Of a DNA stretch of 64,000 nucleotides, positions 27,789-35,888 are shown piece after piece. The stretch's first letter is position 1. Every line of letters starts with the position of its first letter. A program made the position numbers and the translations under genes. The DNA comes from Ensifer sp. IC4062 (GTDB lineage Bacteria > Pseudomonadota > Alphaproteobacteria > Rhizobiales > Rhizobiaceae), in NCBI RefSeq assembly GCF_020193575.1, contig NZ_JADYVD010000001.1, positions 186,001 to 250,000 of the forward strand. The letters are read 5' to 3'. Below the pieces are notes generated by a model that made no database searches, was not told where the DNA came from, and was given only the letters and a program-made list of their open reading frames with translations.

Positions 27789-28919
27789 TCAGCCGATTTC
27801 GACCCATTCGTTCGTCCGCGCCGACTGGTACGTCGCCGACAGCACCTTCTGGACCTCGTAACCCTCGCGGAAATCGGTCGACGGCTTGCCGCCCTTGGCG
27901 ATTGCCTCAAGAAATTCGTGGACCTCGATCGCCTTCAGGTCGTTGAAGCCAATTTGATGGCCGGGCGCGACGCAGAAGGCGCCGTAGGGCGGGTGCTCGG
28001 GTCCGGCCCAGATCGTGCGGAAGCCGCGACTGCGGATGTCGTCGCCCGCGTAATAGACCTTGATTTCGTTCAGCCGCTCCTGGGTGAAGAGAATGCTGCC
28101 CTTCGATCCATAGATTTCAAAGTCGTGCTGCATCTTGCGACCGGTGGCGATCCAGCTTGCCTCGAAGCTGCCCGTCGCGCCGTTCTCGAAGCGTACAAAG
28201 GCGCGGGTGATGTCATCGACTTCGACGGTGCGCGTCTCGGCGGCGCCGCGCGAGACCGGGCGTTCGGGGATCTGGATGACCGTCTCCGCGAGTACCGACT
28301 TGATCGGTCCGACGAGATGGCGCATGGACGCGATGATGTGGCTGCCGATATCGGCAAGCGCACCGCCGCCGCTGCGCGGATCGAGCCGCCAGCTCCACGG
28401 AACATTGGCATCCGCCATGAAGTCCTCAGCATGAATCCCGCGCATCGAACGGATTTCGCCGATCTCGCCGCTTTCGATGATGTCCTTGGCGAGGAAGATC
28501 AGCGGGTTCTTGAGATAGTTGAAGCCGACCTGGGTGACGATGCCGGCCTTCTCGGCCGCAGCGACCATTTCTGCGCAGTCGGCGACGGTTGGCGCCAGAG
28601 GCTTCTCGCAATAGACGTGTTTGCCGTGGACGATCGCCGCAAGCGCCATCTCCTTGTGCAAAAGGTTGGGCGTGGTGATGTCGATGATGTCGATGGCGGG
28701 ATCGGTCAACAGCTCCCGCCAGTCCGCCGTCGCCTTGCGAAACCCGAGGCGCCCGCGCGCGGCCTCGGCGCTTTCCTCTGTCACGTCGGCCACCGAAACC
28801 AGATCCAGTTCGAAGGGAAGATCGAACACGCGCGCCGCTGTCGTGAAGCCAAGGGCGTGGGCCTTGCCCATGAAACCCGTGCCGATCAGGCCGACGCCCA
28901 GTTTGCGTTTGCCGCTCAT
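27789..28919 (-). CDS. Gfo/Idh/MocA family dehydrogenase (putative inositol dehydrogenase)
   Basis: The 376-residue NAD(P)-dependent oxidoreductase has a Rossmann motif GLIGTGFMGKAHA near residue 10 and the family's conserved CEKPLAPTVADC near residue 100. The catalytic-type segment GGGALADIGSHIIASM lies further on. Its position beside iolR and an IolR-type operator point to oxidation of an inositol isomer or derivative. It is not certain to be the main myo-inositol dehydrogenase. GGAGG lies 6 bp upstream of the chosen ATG. Confidence 0.88.
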   Translation of the reverse strand: MSGKRKLGVGLIGTGFMGKAHALGFTTAARVFDLPFELDLVSVADVTEESAEAARGRLGFRKATADWRELLTDPAIDIIDITTPNLLHKEMALAAIVHGKHVYCEKPLAPTVADCAEMVAAAEKAGIVTQVGFNYLKNPLIFLAKDIIESGEIGEIRSMRGIHAEDFMADANVPWSWRLDPRSGGGALADIGSHIIASMRHLVGPIKSVLAETVIQIPERPVSRGAAETRTVEVDDITRAFVRFENGATGSFEASWIATGRKMQHDFEIYGSKGSILFTQERLNEIKVYYAGDDIRSRGFRTIWAGPEHPPYGAFCVAPGHQIGFNDLKAIEVHEFLEAIAKGGKPSTDFREGYEVQKVLSATYQSARTNEWVEIG

Positions 28920-28957
28920 GTCAATCCTCCCGGGCAAAGCCCCTTGCGCTTCGTGGA

Positions 28958-29003
28958 AATGAAATGAAATGTGCGAATGTTGTCAATATGGAATGTTTGT
29001 TCG
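28958..29003 (-). promoter_or_regulatory. Predicted promoter and IolR-type operator of the Gfo/Idh gene
   Basis: On the minus strand, TTGACA (28981-28986), a 17-bp spacer and TTCATT (28958-28963) form a good promoter. GGAATGTTTGTTCG (28990-29003) fits GGAA-N6-TTCC with one mismatch and sits 3 bp upstream of the -35. This is the same geometry and nearly the same sequence (GTCAATATGGAAT) as at iolC. Confidence 0.62.
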
Positions 29004-29171
29004 AAATCTTCCGGCACGGGCAATGTGCCGCGAGAAACAGTGTCGGCACGGCGAATCCGCTACGAAGGATCGGGAGGGGCGAATTGTTAACGCATTTTTA
29101 CCATGTTTCGTTGGAACATCGCCGGTAACGATGGTTAACGAATCGCCTCGAAGAGCCGGAGTGAAGGAAGC

Positions 29172-30011
29172 ATGTGCCGTTGGGCAGCCTATCGCGGAGA
29201 ACCGCTTTACCTCGAGGAACTCGTAACCTCTCCGGCGCACTCGCTGATCGAGCAGTCCCATTGTGCAACGCGCGCCAAAACCGCGACCAACGGCGATGGG
29301 TTCGGTATCGCCTGGTACGGCGATCGGCCGGAACCTGGCCGCTACCGCGACATCCTTCCCGCCTGGTCCGACTGCAATCTCAGGAGCATCGCCCGGCAGA
29401 TCCGTTCGCCGCTGTTCCTAGCCCACGTCCGCGCGGCGACCGGCGGCGGCACGCGCCGCGACAATTGCCACCCCTTCGTCTTCGGGCGCTGGTCGTTCAT
29501 GCATAACGGCCAGATCAGCGATTTCGAGCATCTGCGCCGGCCAATGGAAAGCATGCTCGACAATGATCTCTATGCGGCACGCACCGGCACCACGGACTCA
29601 GAGCTGCTCTTCCTCCTGGCCTTGCAGTTCGGCCTCGATCGCGATCCGCTAGGTGCCATTGCCGAGGCGCTCGCCTTCGTCGAGCGCCTTGCAGATCGTC
29701 TCGGTCGCCCGCCGCTCGTCCGCTTCACGGCCGCCTTGTCCGATGGCCGGAACCTCTACGCGGTACGCTACGCCACCGACTGGAAGGCGCCGACTCTTTA
29801 TGCCGCGCCGATGGGGCCGAGCGGCGGCTACTGTCTGGTCTCCGAACCGCTCAACGACGACGACGGCGCCTGGGTCGAGATCCCGGACGGTGCAGCGGTC
29901 ATTGTCGGCGAAAATGGCGTCGACGTGCGACTCTTCGGTACCGCCGAAATCGAGGTTCGGGAGGGCCCCTTAGTGCATGTCGCCCAGAAGTGTGCAGCGG
30001 TTTTGGGATGA
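29172..30011 (+). CDS. Class II glutamine amidotransferase
   Basis: The 279-residue Ntn-hydrolase starts MCRWAAY, so Cys2 is the expected nucleophile after Met removal. FLAHVRAATGGG (near 84), NCHPFVFGRWSFMHNGQI and GTTDSELLFLLAL follow, as in the YafJ/EgtC branch of GATase type 2. These enzymes hydrolyse gamma-glutamyl amides; the specific substrate is unknown. GAAGGAAGC precedes the ATG. It is convergent with coaBC across a long palindrome. Confidence 0.9.
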   Translation: MCRWAAYRGEPLYLEELVTSPAHSLIEQSHCATRAKTATNGDGFGIAWYGDRPEPGRYRDILPAWSDCNLRSIARQIRSPLFLAHVRAATGGGTRRDNCHPFVFGRWSFMHNGQISDFEHLRRPMESMLDNDLYAARTGTTDSELLFLLALQFGLDRDPLGAIAEALAFVERLADRLGRPPLVRFTAALSDGRNLYAVRYATDWKAPTLYAAPMGPSGGYCLVSEPLNDDDGAWVEIPDGAAVIVGENGVDVRLFGTAEIEVREGPLVHVAQKCAAVLG

Positions 30012-30033
30012 CGACATCCATAAAAGCAATGAT

Positions 30034-30077
30034 CTAAAGCGCGTCGCATGAGCTCGATTGAGCGCGACGCGCTTTAG
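30034..30077. repeat. Long inverted repeat between convergent genes
   Basis: CTAAAGCGCGTCGC (30034-30047) pairs perfectly with GCGACGCGCTTTAG (30064-30077) around a 16-nt loop. It lies between the convergent amidotransferase and coaBC genes. It may act as a bidirectional terminator or be a member of a dispersed palindrome family. Confidence 0.7.
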
Positions 30078-30138
30078 CAGATGCGCCAACCGCCGAATTG
30101 AGCGCATAGGCGCCGCAGTACACTAATCTAACGACAGG

Positions 30139-31347
30139 CTATTGCGAAAACGCCTCGGCAATGCGCGCGGCAAGCTTGGCAGCCACGTCTTCCTTTTCCA
30201 TATCCGGCCAATCTTCGACGCCGTTGCGGCCGATCAGCTTCACCCGGTTGCGATCGCCGCCCATGATGCCGGTCGCGGGCGTGACGTCGTTCGCGAGAAT
30301 GTAATCGGCCCCTTTCCGTTCCAGCTTTGCGCGGCCATTCTCGGCGACATTTTCTGTCTCGGCGGCAAAACCAATCACCAGCTTTGGGCGGGAGGGGTGA
30401 TGGCCGATCGTTTTCAGAATATCGGGGTTCTCCGCAAGCTGGAGTGGAGGAGGGGCTTCGCCCGGCTTCTTCTTGATCTTGTTGCCGGCGGCGGAGGCAA
30501 CGCGCCAGTCCGCAACCGCCGCCACCATGACGGCAACGTCGGCCGGAAGCGCCGCAAGCACCGCATCGCGCATTTCCTCGGCACGCTCGACATGGATGAC
30601 GCGAACGCCCGCGGGATCCGGAATCGTCACAGGACCGGAAACAAGCGTGACCTCCGCCCCAAGTTTCGCGAGCGCCGCGGCAATCGCGTGGCCTTGCTTG
30701 CCGGAGGAGCGGTTGGCGATGTAGCGCACCGGATCGATTGGCTCGTGCGTCGGTCCGGACGTGACGATGGCTTTTCGCCCCGCCAAGGGCTTTTGCCCGC
30801 TATTCACGAGTTCCTCGACGGCGGCGACGATCTCGAGCGGCTCGGCCATCCGGCCTTCGCCGGCTTCTCCGCCTTCGGCCATTTCGCCCGCGGCCGGCCC
30901 GACGAAACGAACGCCGTCGCTGCTCAAGGTTTTGCGGTTGCGGCGCGTCGCCGGATGCGCCCACATTTTCGGGTTCATCGCTGGAGCGAGCAACACGGGC
31001 CGGTCGGTGGCGAGAAGGATGGTCGAGGCGAGGTCGTTGGCGAGGCCGTTCGCCATCTTGGCCATCAGGTCGGCGGTCGCCGGAGCAACGACGACGAGAT
31101 CACATTCGCGCGCCAGTCGGATATGGCCGACATCCTGTTCATCCTCACGCGAGAAAAGGTCGGTGAAGACATGGGAGGCGGAAAGAGCGCCGACGGCCAG
31201 CGGCGTCACGAACTCCTGCGCAGCCGCCGTCATCACCGGCCGGACCTCGGCACCGCGCTCGCGCAGACGGCGGATGAGGTCGAGGCTCTTGTAGGCGGCG
31301 ATGCCGCCTGAAATGATCAGCAGTATGCGCTTGCTGGAAAGAGTCAT
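30139..31347 (-). CDS. coaBC: Bifunctional phosphopantothenoylcysteine decarboxylase/synthetase
   Basis: The 402-residue fusion makes 4'-phosphopantetheine for coenzyme A. The N-terminal CoaC flavoprotein has SGGIAAYKS (about 14), the active-site region GHIRLARE and PAMNPKMW. The C-terminal CoaB synthetase has SGPTHEPIDPVRYIANRSSG and NKIKKKPGE. An upstream in-frame extension of 23 codons lacks a good ribosome site, so the ATG at 31347 is used. Confidence 0.95.
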   Translation of the reverse strand: MTLSSKRILLIISGGIAAYKSLDLIRRLRERGAEVRPVMTAAAQEFVTPLAVGALSASHVFTDLFSREDEQDVGHIRLARECDLVVVAPATADLMAKMANGLANDLASTILLATDRPVLLAPAMNPKMWAHPATRRNRKTLSSDGVRFVGPAAGEMAEGGEAGEGRMAEPLEIVAAVEELVNSGQKPLAGRKAIVTSGPTHEPIDPVRYIANRSSGKQGHAIAAALAKLGAEVTLVSGPVTIPDPAGVRVIHVERAEEMRDAVLAALPADVAVMVAAVADWRVASAAGNKIKKKPGEAPPPLQLAENPDILKTIGHHPSRPKLVIGFAAETENVAENGRAKLERKGADYILANDVTPATGIMGGDRNRVKLIGRNGVEDWPDMEKEDVAAKLAARIAEAFSQ

Positions 31348-31434
31348 TCCGCTTCGGCTCTTGGCCGCTCCTGGTTCTTTGATCGCGACCCTACCCGACG
31401 GGCCTGCCGCACGCAATTGGAGCCCATGCAGCGG

Positions 31435-31905
31435 CTAACTTGTCTGTTGCCGCTTCTGCCACTCGGCGTAAAGCGGCACCGCTTCTTGCGCTTCGAGCGG
31501 CACATGGCGAAACCGCATGGCCTGTTCCGGGATCGGCCTGGCCAGCTCCGCGTAGATCGCCGAGGTGGACAATCCGTAAGGCTCCGCTTGCGTATTCGAA
31601 TGGGCGTAAGCGATCTCACTGACGCCGGCCATGCGCATCGCGGCAAGGCACATCGGGCATGGCTGACCGCTGGCATAGACGGCGCAGCCCTCGAGCCGCA
31701 GCGACTGAAGAGCCTTGGCCGCCGCACGCAGCGCATTGAGTTCCGCATGCGAGGTCGGATCGCCCGTCTGACCCATCTCGTTGACGCCGGTCGCAATCAC
31801 CTCGCCATCCTTCACCACGACGGCGCCGAAGGGGCGGCCGCCGTTTTCCATATTGCTGCGCGCGAGCGACACGGCCTCGCGCAGAAAGCGTTGTTCCTCT
31901 GGCAT
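31435..31905 (-). CDS. Cytidine/deoxycytidylate-type deaminase, probably guanine deaminase
   Basis: The 156-residue protein has the zinc motifs HAE (in SHAELNAL, about residue 54) and PCPMC (about 82). It ends in a tail resembling the small zinc guanine deaminase (GuaD type) rather than tRNA adenosine deaminase. It would convert guanine to xanthine. The start lies 14 bp after the stop of the ankyrin-repeat gene on the same strand, suggesting one transcript. Confidence 0.85.
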   Translation of the reverse strand: MPEEQRFLREAVSLARSNMENGGRPFGAVVVKDGEVIATGVNEMGQTGDPTSHAELNALRAAAKALQSLRLEGCAVYASGQPCPMCLAAMRMAGVSEIAYAHSNTQAEPYGLSTSAIYAELARPIPEQAMRFRHVPLEAQEAVPLYAEWQKRQQTS

Positions 31906-31919
31906 GATTCTCTCCGGGT

Positions 31920-32609
31920 TCAGTGGGCGCCGGCGGCGACAAGAATGCCTTCGATCTCGCCGAAGCCACGTCTCCGCGCGTGCACGAGAGGTGTAACGCC
32001 TTCGCCGTCGGCAAGATTGACGTCAGCGCCGGCATCGATCAGCAGCTTGACGATTTCCGTGTGCCTGTCACCGCCGCTGCCGAGGATGATCGCTTCAAGG
32101 AGCGCCGTCCAGCCAAGGCGATTGACATGGTCCACAGCGACGCCGGCCTGGATCAGGGTCTTCACCGTTTCGACATGGCCGCGCTCGGCCGCGGGAATAA
32201 GGGCTGTGCCGCCATAGCGGTTGGTGCTCTTGAGATCGGCCCCATGCGCGAGCGCCATCTTGAGGATTTCGAGATGGCCGCGCGCGCCGGCATAAAGGTA
32301 GGGGCTGTCCTCGATGTGGTCCTTGGCATTGACGTCGGCGCCAGCCGCGATGAGGGCTCGCGCCGCCTCGACGTTGTTTTCGTGCGTAGCGACGAGCAGC
32401 GCCGTGGCGCCCGTGTCGTCCCGCGCATCAATCGTAGCGCCCCGCTCAAGCAGGGCGCTGATTTCGGCGGCGTTGCCCAGTCGGGCGGCGGCAATCAGTT
32501 CCTTCTCCAGCATGGCGGCTCCGGCGACTTCCACGCTCAATAAAAACATGATGGCGGTGAGGAATCGGCACTGCAATGACTGTCCGGGCCTCATTCTCTC
32601 AAGCGACAT
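31920..32609 (-). CDS. Exported ankyrin-repeat protein
   Basis: The 229-residue protein has an N-terminal hydrophobic signal (FLTAIMFLLSVEVAGA). About five ankyrin repeats follow, with typical TALLVATHENNVEAARALIAAGADVNAKD units every 33 residues or so, one of them degenerate at SPYLYAGARGHLEI. It is probably periplasmic and a protein-binding scaffold. The start is uncertain (ATG at 32609 or 32594; neither has a strong ribosome site). It is probably cotranscribed with the downstream deaminase. Confidence 0.82.
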   Translation of the reverse strand: MSLERMRPGQSLQCRFLTAIMFLLSVEVAGAAMLEKELIAAARLGNAAEISALLERGATIDARDDTGATALLVATHENNVEAARALIAAGADVNAKDHIEDSPYLYAGARGHLEILKMALAHGADLKSTNRYGGTALIPAAERGHVETVKTLIQAGVAVDHVNRLGWTALLEAIILGSGGDRHTEIVKLLIDAGADVNLADGEGVTPLVHARRRGFGEIEGILVAAGAH

Positions 32610-32625
32610 GATGGCGCGCCAGCGT

Positions 32626-33405
32626 TCAAAGCATCGACCGGCTGAGACCGCCGTCGACCGGCAGCGCGATGCCGGTGACATAGGCCGCCTGGCGGCTCGC
32701 AAGGAAAGCGGCGGCCGCACCGAATTCCGCGGGCGTGCCGTAGCGGCCGATCGGGATTTCCGACTGGCTGCGCGCGGCGACGGTCTCGACCGTGACGCCT
32801 TCGCTTTCCGCGTCCATGCGGTCGAAGGAGAGCGTGCGATCAGTCGCCAGCCGCCCCGGCAGCAACATATTGACGGTGACGCCGTCGGCCGCAATCTCGC
32901 CCGCGAGCGTCTTCATCCAACCGGCAAGCGCGCTGCGCAAGGCATTGGAGGCGGTGAGGCCCGGGATCGGCTCGCGAATGCTGGTCGAGGCGACGGCGAT
33001 GATGCGGCCGAAGCGACGCTCGCGCATCGCTGGCAGCAGGCGATGGGTGATGCGCATGCCTGCTAGCACCATCGCCTCGAATTGCGTCCGCCAGAAATCG
33101 GCATCGATGTCGGCGGCGCGTGTTGGCGGCGGTCCGCCGCCGTTCAGGACCAGAATGTCGATCAAGCCGAATTCGGCGGTCAGTCGATCCAGAAAAGCGT
33201 CGATCGTTTCCGGTTTCGTAAGATCGAGGGCAAACCCCGCAGCGGTGGACCCGATATCGGCCGCGACCTTGCCGGTTGCATGCGCGTCCCGGCCGGTGAG
33301 CGCGACGGCAACGCCTTCGCCCGCAAGCGCTTCGGCGATGCCGCGTCCAAGTCCTTTGCTTCCGCCGAGTACGAGCGCTTGTTTGCCCGCAATACCGAGA
33401 TCCAT
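32626..33405 (-). CDS. Atypical short-chain dehydrogenase/reductase
   Basis: The 259-residue protein has an SDR fold with a cofactor loop GGSKGLGRGIAEAL (about 14-27) and NGGG near 90. The segment where YxxxK is expected reads STSIREPIPGLTASNALRSA, with no tyrosine or lysine. This is seen in an SDR subgroup annotated as 3-oxoacyl-ACP-reductase-like, whose activity is unclear. GGGAGG lies 8 bp before the ATG. The stop is 16 bp from the ankyrin gene start, so these may form one transcript. Confidence 0.88.
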   Translation of the reverse strand: MDLGIAGKQALVLGGSKGLGRGIAEALAGEGVAVALTGRDAHATGKVAADIGSTAAGFALDLTKPETIDAFLDRLTAEFGLIDILVLNGGGPPPTRAADIDADFWRTQFEAMVLAGMRITHRLLPAMRERRFGRIIAVASTSIREPIPGLTASNALRSALAGWMKTLAGEIAADGVTVNMLLPGRLATDRTLSFDRMDAESEGVTVETVAARSQSEIPIGRYGTPAEFGAAAAFLASRQAAYVTGIALPVDGGLSRSML

Positions 33406-33511
33406 GATCCGATCCTCCCACCTGATTGTCACCGCTCGCACTGTTGGAGCGCGCTTGAGTGATGTCGTCAATGGGGCCCGTGGCGGGAAATCCGCCGCGG
33501 GGCAGCGCAGA

Positions 33512-34057
33512 TCAGCGCTCGTGCGTGACCTCGATCGTCGCTTGGTCCAGCGCATTGGCCCGGACAAAGAAACCAACCATGGCGGCGGGGGCGTTTTCAT
33601 CGAGGGGGAGCTTGTCCTGAGACAAAGCGTAAACCGTGAACTGATAGTGGTGTGGTCCATGACCTTCAGGCGGGCATGCGCCACCGTAGCCGGACTTGCC
33701 GAAATCGGTGCGGCCCTCTACCGCGCCTGCGGGAAGAAGCTTCTTGTCTCCGCTTGCTCCGGTTGCGATCTCGGTGGCGTCGGCGGGCAGGTTAAACACC
33801 GTCCAGTGCCACCAGCCCGAACCGGTGGGGGCATCGGGATCATAGGCCATGACTGCGAAGCTCTTGGTGTCCGCCGGCGCACCCGACCATGCCAGGTGTG
33901 GTGAGATATTCTTCCCACTGCAGCCGAAGCCGTTGAAGACCTGCGCATTGGCCATCGGCTTGCCTGCTGCCAGGTCTTTCGAGATCAGTTTCATCTCGGC
34001 GTGCGCGGCGGTGGCGCCGAGAAAGTTTAAAGCGAGAAGTGTTGTGATGAGGCGCAT
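33512..34057 (-). CDS. Secreted YbhB/YbcL family (PEBP-like) protein
   Basis: The 181-residue protein has a signal peptide ending TAAHA before EMKLIS. It also carries the phosphatidylethanolamine-binding fold signatures NISPHLAWSGAP, YDPDAPTGSGWWHW and GHGPHHYQFTVYAL. Bacterial members are periplasmic or cytosolic and of unknown ligand. It lies just downstream of an AraC regulator on the same strand; the gap is 38 bp. Confidence 0.9.
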   Translation of the reverse strand: MRLITTLLALNFLGATAAHAEMKLISKDLAAGKPMANAQVFNGFGCSGKNISPHLAWSGAPADTKSFAVMAYDPDAPTGSGWWHWTVFNLPADATEIATGASGDKKLLPAGAVEGRTDFGKSGYGGACPPEGHGPHHYQFTVYALSQDKLPLDENAPAAMVGFFVRANALDQATIEVTHER

Positions 34058-34095
34058 AGGTATTTTCCTGCAGTTGCCAATGACGCAAGCCTACG

Positions 34096-34950
34096 TCAGG
34101 CAGAAATTTTGTCTGCCCCGATATGCGCAACTTCTGTCCCGATCCGCTCAAATATCGCGGGACCTCCACGCACGTCGCGCGGATTGACGCCAAACCGTTC
34201 TTTGAAGCGTGCCGCAAATTGGGACGGCGACTCGTAGCCCACGTCCTGGGCGATGCTGGCGACAGGCAAGATTGTCGTCTGCAGAAGCGCCAGCGCTCGC
34301 GTCATGCGCGTGTCGCTCAATGTCTCGGTGAAGCTGGTGTTCTCCGCCGCCAACTTGCGCCGGAGCGTGGCCTCGCTCATGTGGAAGGCGCGCGCGACAT
34401 GGCCCAAACTCCAGTGGCGGGCGGGGTCGGTCTCGATCATCTGACGCAGGCGATCCTGGAGAAGCAGGTTTCCCCTGTTGCCCAACACGGCGCCACTGAG
34501 CGCAAACCAGGTTATGAGTTCCATCAAGCGGACCGTGGCGACGGCGGTGGGGAGTGTCGCGAGATTTTCCGGCGAGCAGCAGAAGTCAAACAGCGCGACC
34601 GCCTCGCCTGGCAGGTCCACGGCCTTCATCGCAAGTGGTGTCCGAGGAGGCGCGACGGAAGCCAGGCGGGCGTAGGTCTCCTCAAACAGGTGGCGTGGAA
34701 TGGGCAGGGCGCGGGCTTCGTAGTGCTGCGGTGCCTTGGGAATGTTTTCGATCGTCATGGGCTGATGATCGGGCAACAGGCCAAAGTCGCCGGCTGTGAG
34801 GCGCAGAGGGGTGTCGCGGATGATCACGACCTTGGTTCCCGAACGCACCTGGACAAGCGCAGGGGTGGTGCTCACGAGCCGGTGAAAGCACGCCCGTCCC
34901 GCCTGTCGGATGAGGGCACCGGCCGGAAGAAGAGGGGTTTCGCGCTCCAT
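34096..34950 (-). CDS. AraC family transcriptional regulator
   Basis: The 284-residue protein has an N-terminal AraC ligand domain (AraC_N type, with PLRLTAGDFGLLPDHQP) and a C-terminal double helix-turn-helix. The DNA-binding part shows WSLGHVARAFHMSEATLRRKLA and IAQDVGYESPSQFAARFKERFG. It is probably the regulator of the adjacent PEBP-family gene. The inducer is unknown. Confidence 0.88.
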   Translation of the reverse strand: MERETPLLPAGALIRQAGRACFHRLVSTTPALVQVRSGTKVVIIRDTPLRLTAGDFGLLPDHQPMTIENIPKAPQHYEARALPIPRHLFEETYARLASVAPPRTPLAMKAVDLPGEAVALFDFCCSPENLATLPTAVATVRLMELITWFALSGAVLGNRGNLLLQDRLRQMIETDPARHWSLGHVARAFHMSEATLRRKLAAENTSFTETLSDTRMTRALALLQTTILPVASIAQDVGYESPSQFAARFKERFGVNPRDVRGGPAIFERIGTEVAHIGADKISA

Positions 34951-35048
34951 GTGTTCCTCCCCGGTTTACGAATGACATGGCAGTTTCGGTGGTCGATCGC
35001 AAGCTCCTGGGAGGTCGTCGTCCGCGGCCGCCGGAGACCGCGTTCCGT

Positions 35049-35552
35049 TCATGGGCGCAGCCGCGCCATAACCAGCACGTCGGCAAGCGCGCCGTCCCGC
35101 AGTGCCCAGGATTTCAGCACGCCCTCGGTGACGAAACCCGCCTGCCGATAGAGCGCGATCGCCGCTTCGTTGTCGGTGAAGACCGTCAGCTCGATGCGGG
35201 AAATGCCGAGCCATCGGTCGGCCGCCTCGATGAGCGCCTCGAGCAGCGCTCTGCCGATGCCGCGCCGCCGGCAGTCGTCGTGCACCGACATGCCGAGGTC
35301 GGCGGCATGCTGCCGCCGACCTTGGTGGCGGTGCAGGCCGGCCAGGCCGACGATGCGCCCATCGAGTTCGGCGACAATGACCATGTCAGATTCGGCGAGG
35401 TTTTCGAGCCATTTCCGCGTCTGCTCCGGCCGCGCGAAGGGCAACCGCAATGTTCCCGCTCGAACGCCGGGCAAGTCACGCAAGGCGGCGAGAGCCTCCC
35501 AGTCGGTAGCGGACGCGGCGCGGATCAGCAATTCGGGTTGGTTAGCGGTCAT
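35049..35552 (-). CDS. GNAT family N-acetyltransferase
   Basis: The 167-residue protein has a GNAT fold, with the acetyl-CoA motif GMSVHDDCRRRGIGRALLEALIEAAD in the middle and LYRQAGFVTEGVLK near the end. This is the usual pattern of RimI/spermidine-type acetyltransferases; the substrate is not evident. An ATG at 35552 with GAGG 5 bp upstream is chosen over one six codons earlier. The region upstream holds a dispersed hairpin repeat. Confidence 0.88.
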   Translation of the reverse strand: MTANQPELLIRAASATDWEALAALRDLPGVRAGTLRLPFARPEQTRKWLENLAESDMVIVAELDGRIVGLAGLHRHQGRRQHAADLGMSVHDDCRRRGIGRALLEALIEAADRWLGISRIELTVFTDNEAAIALYRQAGFVTEGVLKSWALRDGALADVLVMARLRP

Positions 35553-35888
35553 CGTTTCCTCTATCGTCATGATCTAACACCGAGGAAACGGAGCCAGAAC
35601 CCTGCTTGCCTCGGCAGGGTTGGCGTGGAGGCAGTCCGCTTACCGCAACAGGCTCCCCGCACATCCCCCTGCATGGTTCCTTAAATCGAATCGATTTGAG
35701 GACAAAATCATGCAGCAAATCAAAGTGCTACAGCGACCTTACCGCGTCCGATTGGACGCGCGGCGCTGTAGAGTCTGCGTGGTCACCATCATCACGAGCG
35801 CAAAACGACTGTCCATGGCCGGATGCTACTTCAGGATGCAAAGAATCGGAAGCGATTTTCGCTAGATGCAGCGACTGCTTCTTGCCTC
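35553..35888. other. Intergenic region holding repeat copy 2
   Basis: Between the GNAT gene and the ubiB 3' end lie 336 bp. The centre is occupied by a hairpin/mini-ORF/hairpin repeat (35679-35771) on the plus strand, antisense to both flanking genes. The remainder shows no gene. Confidence 0.6.
35679..35771 (+). repeat. Hairpin/mini-ORF/hairpin repeat, copy 2
   Basis: Hairpin 1 is CCTTAAATCG/CGATTTGAGG (35679-35688 and 35692-35701), with one T-G wobble. Its 3' arm holds the Shine-Dalgarno-like GAGG. ATG at 35710 starts MQQIKVLQRPYRV. Hairpin 2 has an outer stem CTACAGCG (35728-35735) with CGCTGTAG (35764-35771) and an inner stem CGCGTCC/GGACGCG. In this copy the frame runs on to 35865. Confidence 0.8.
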
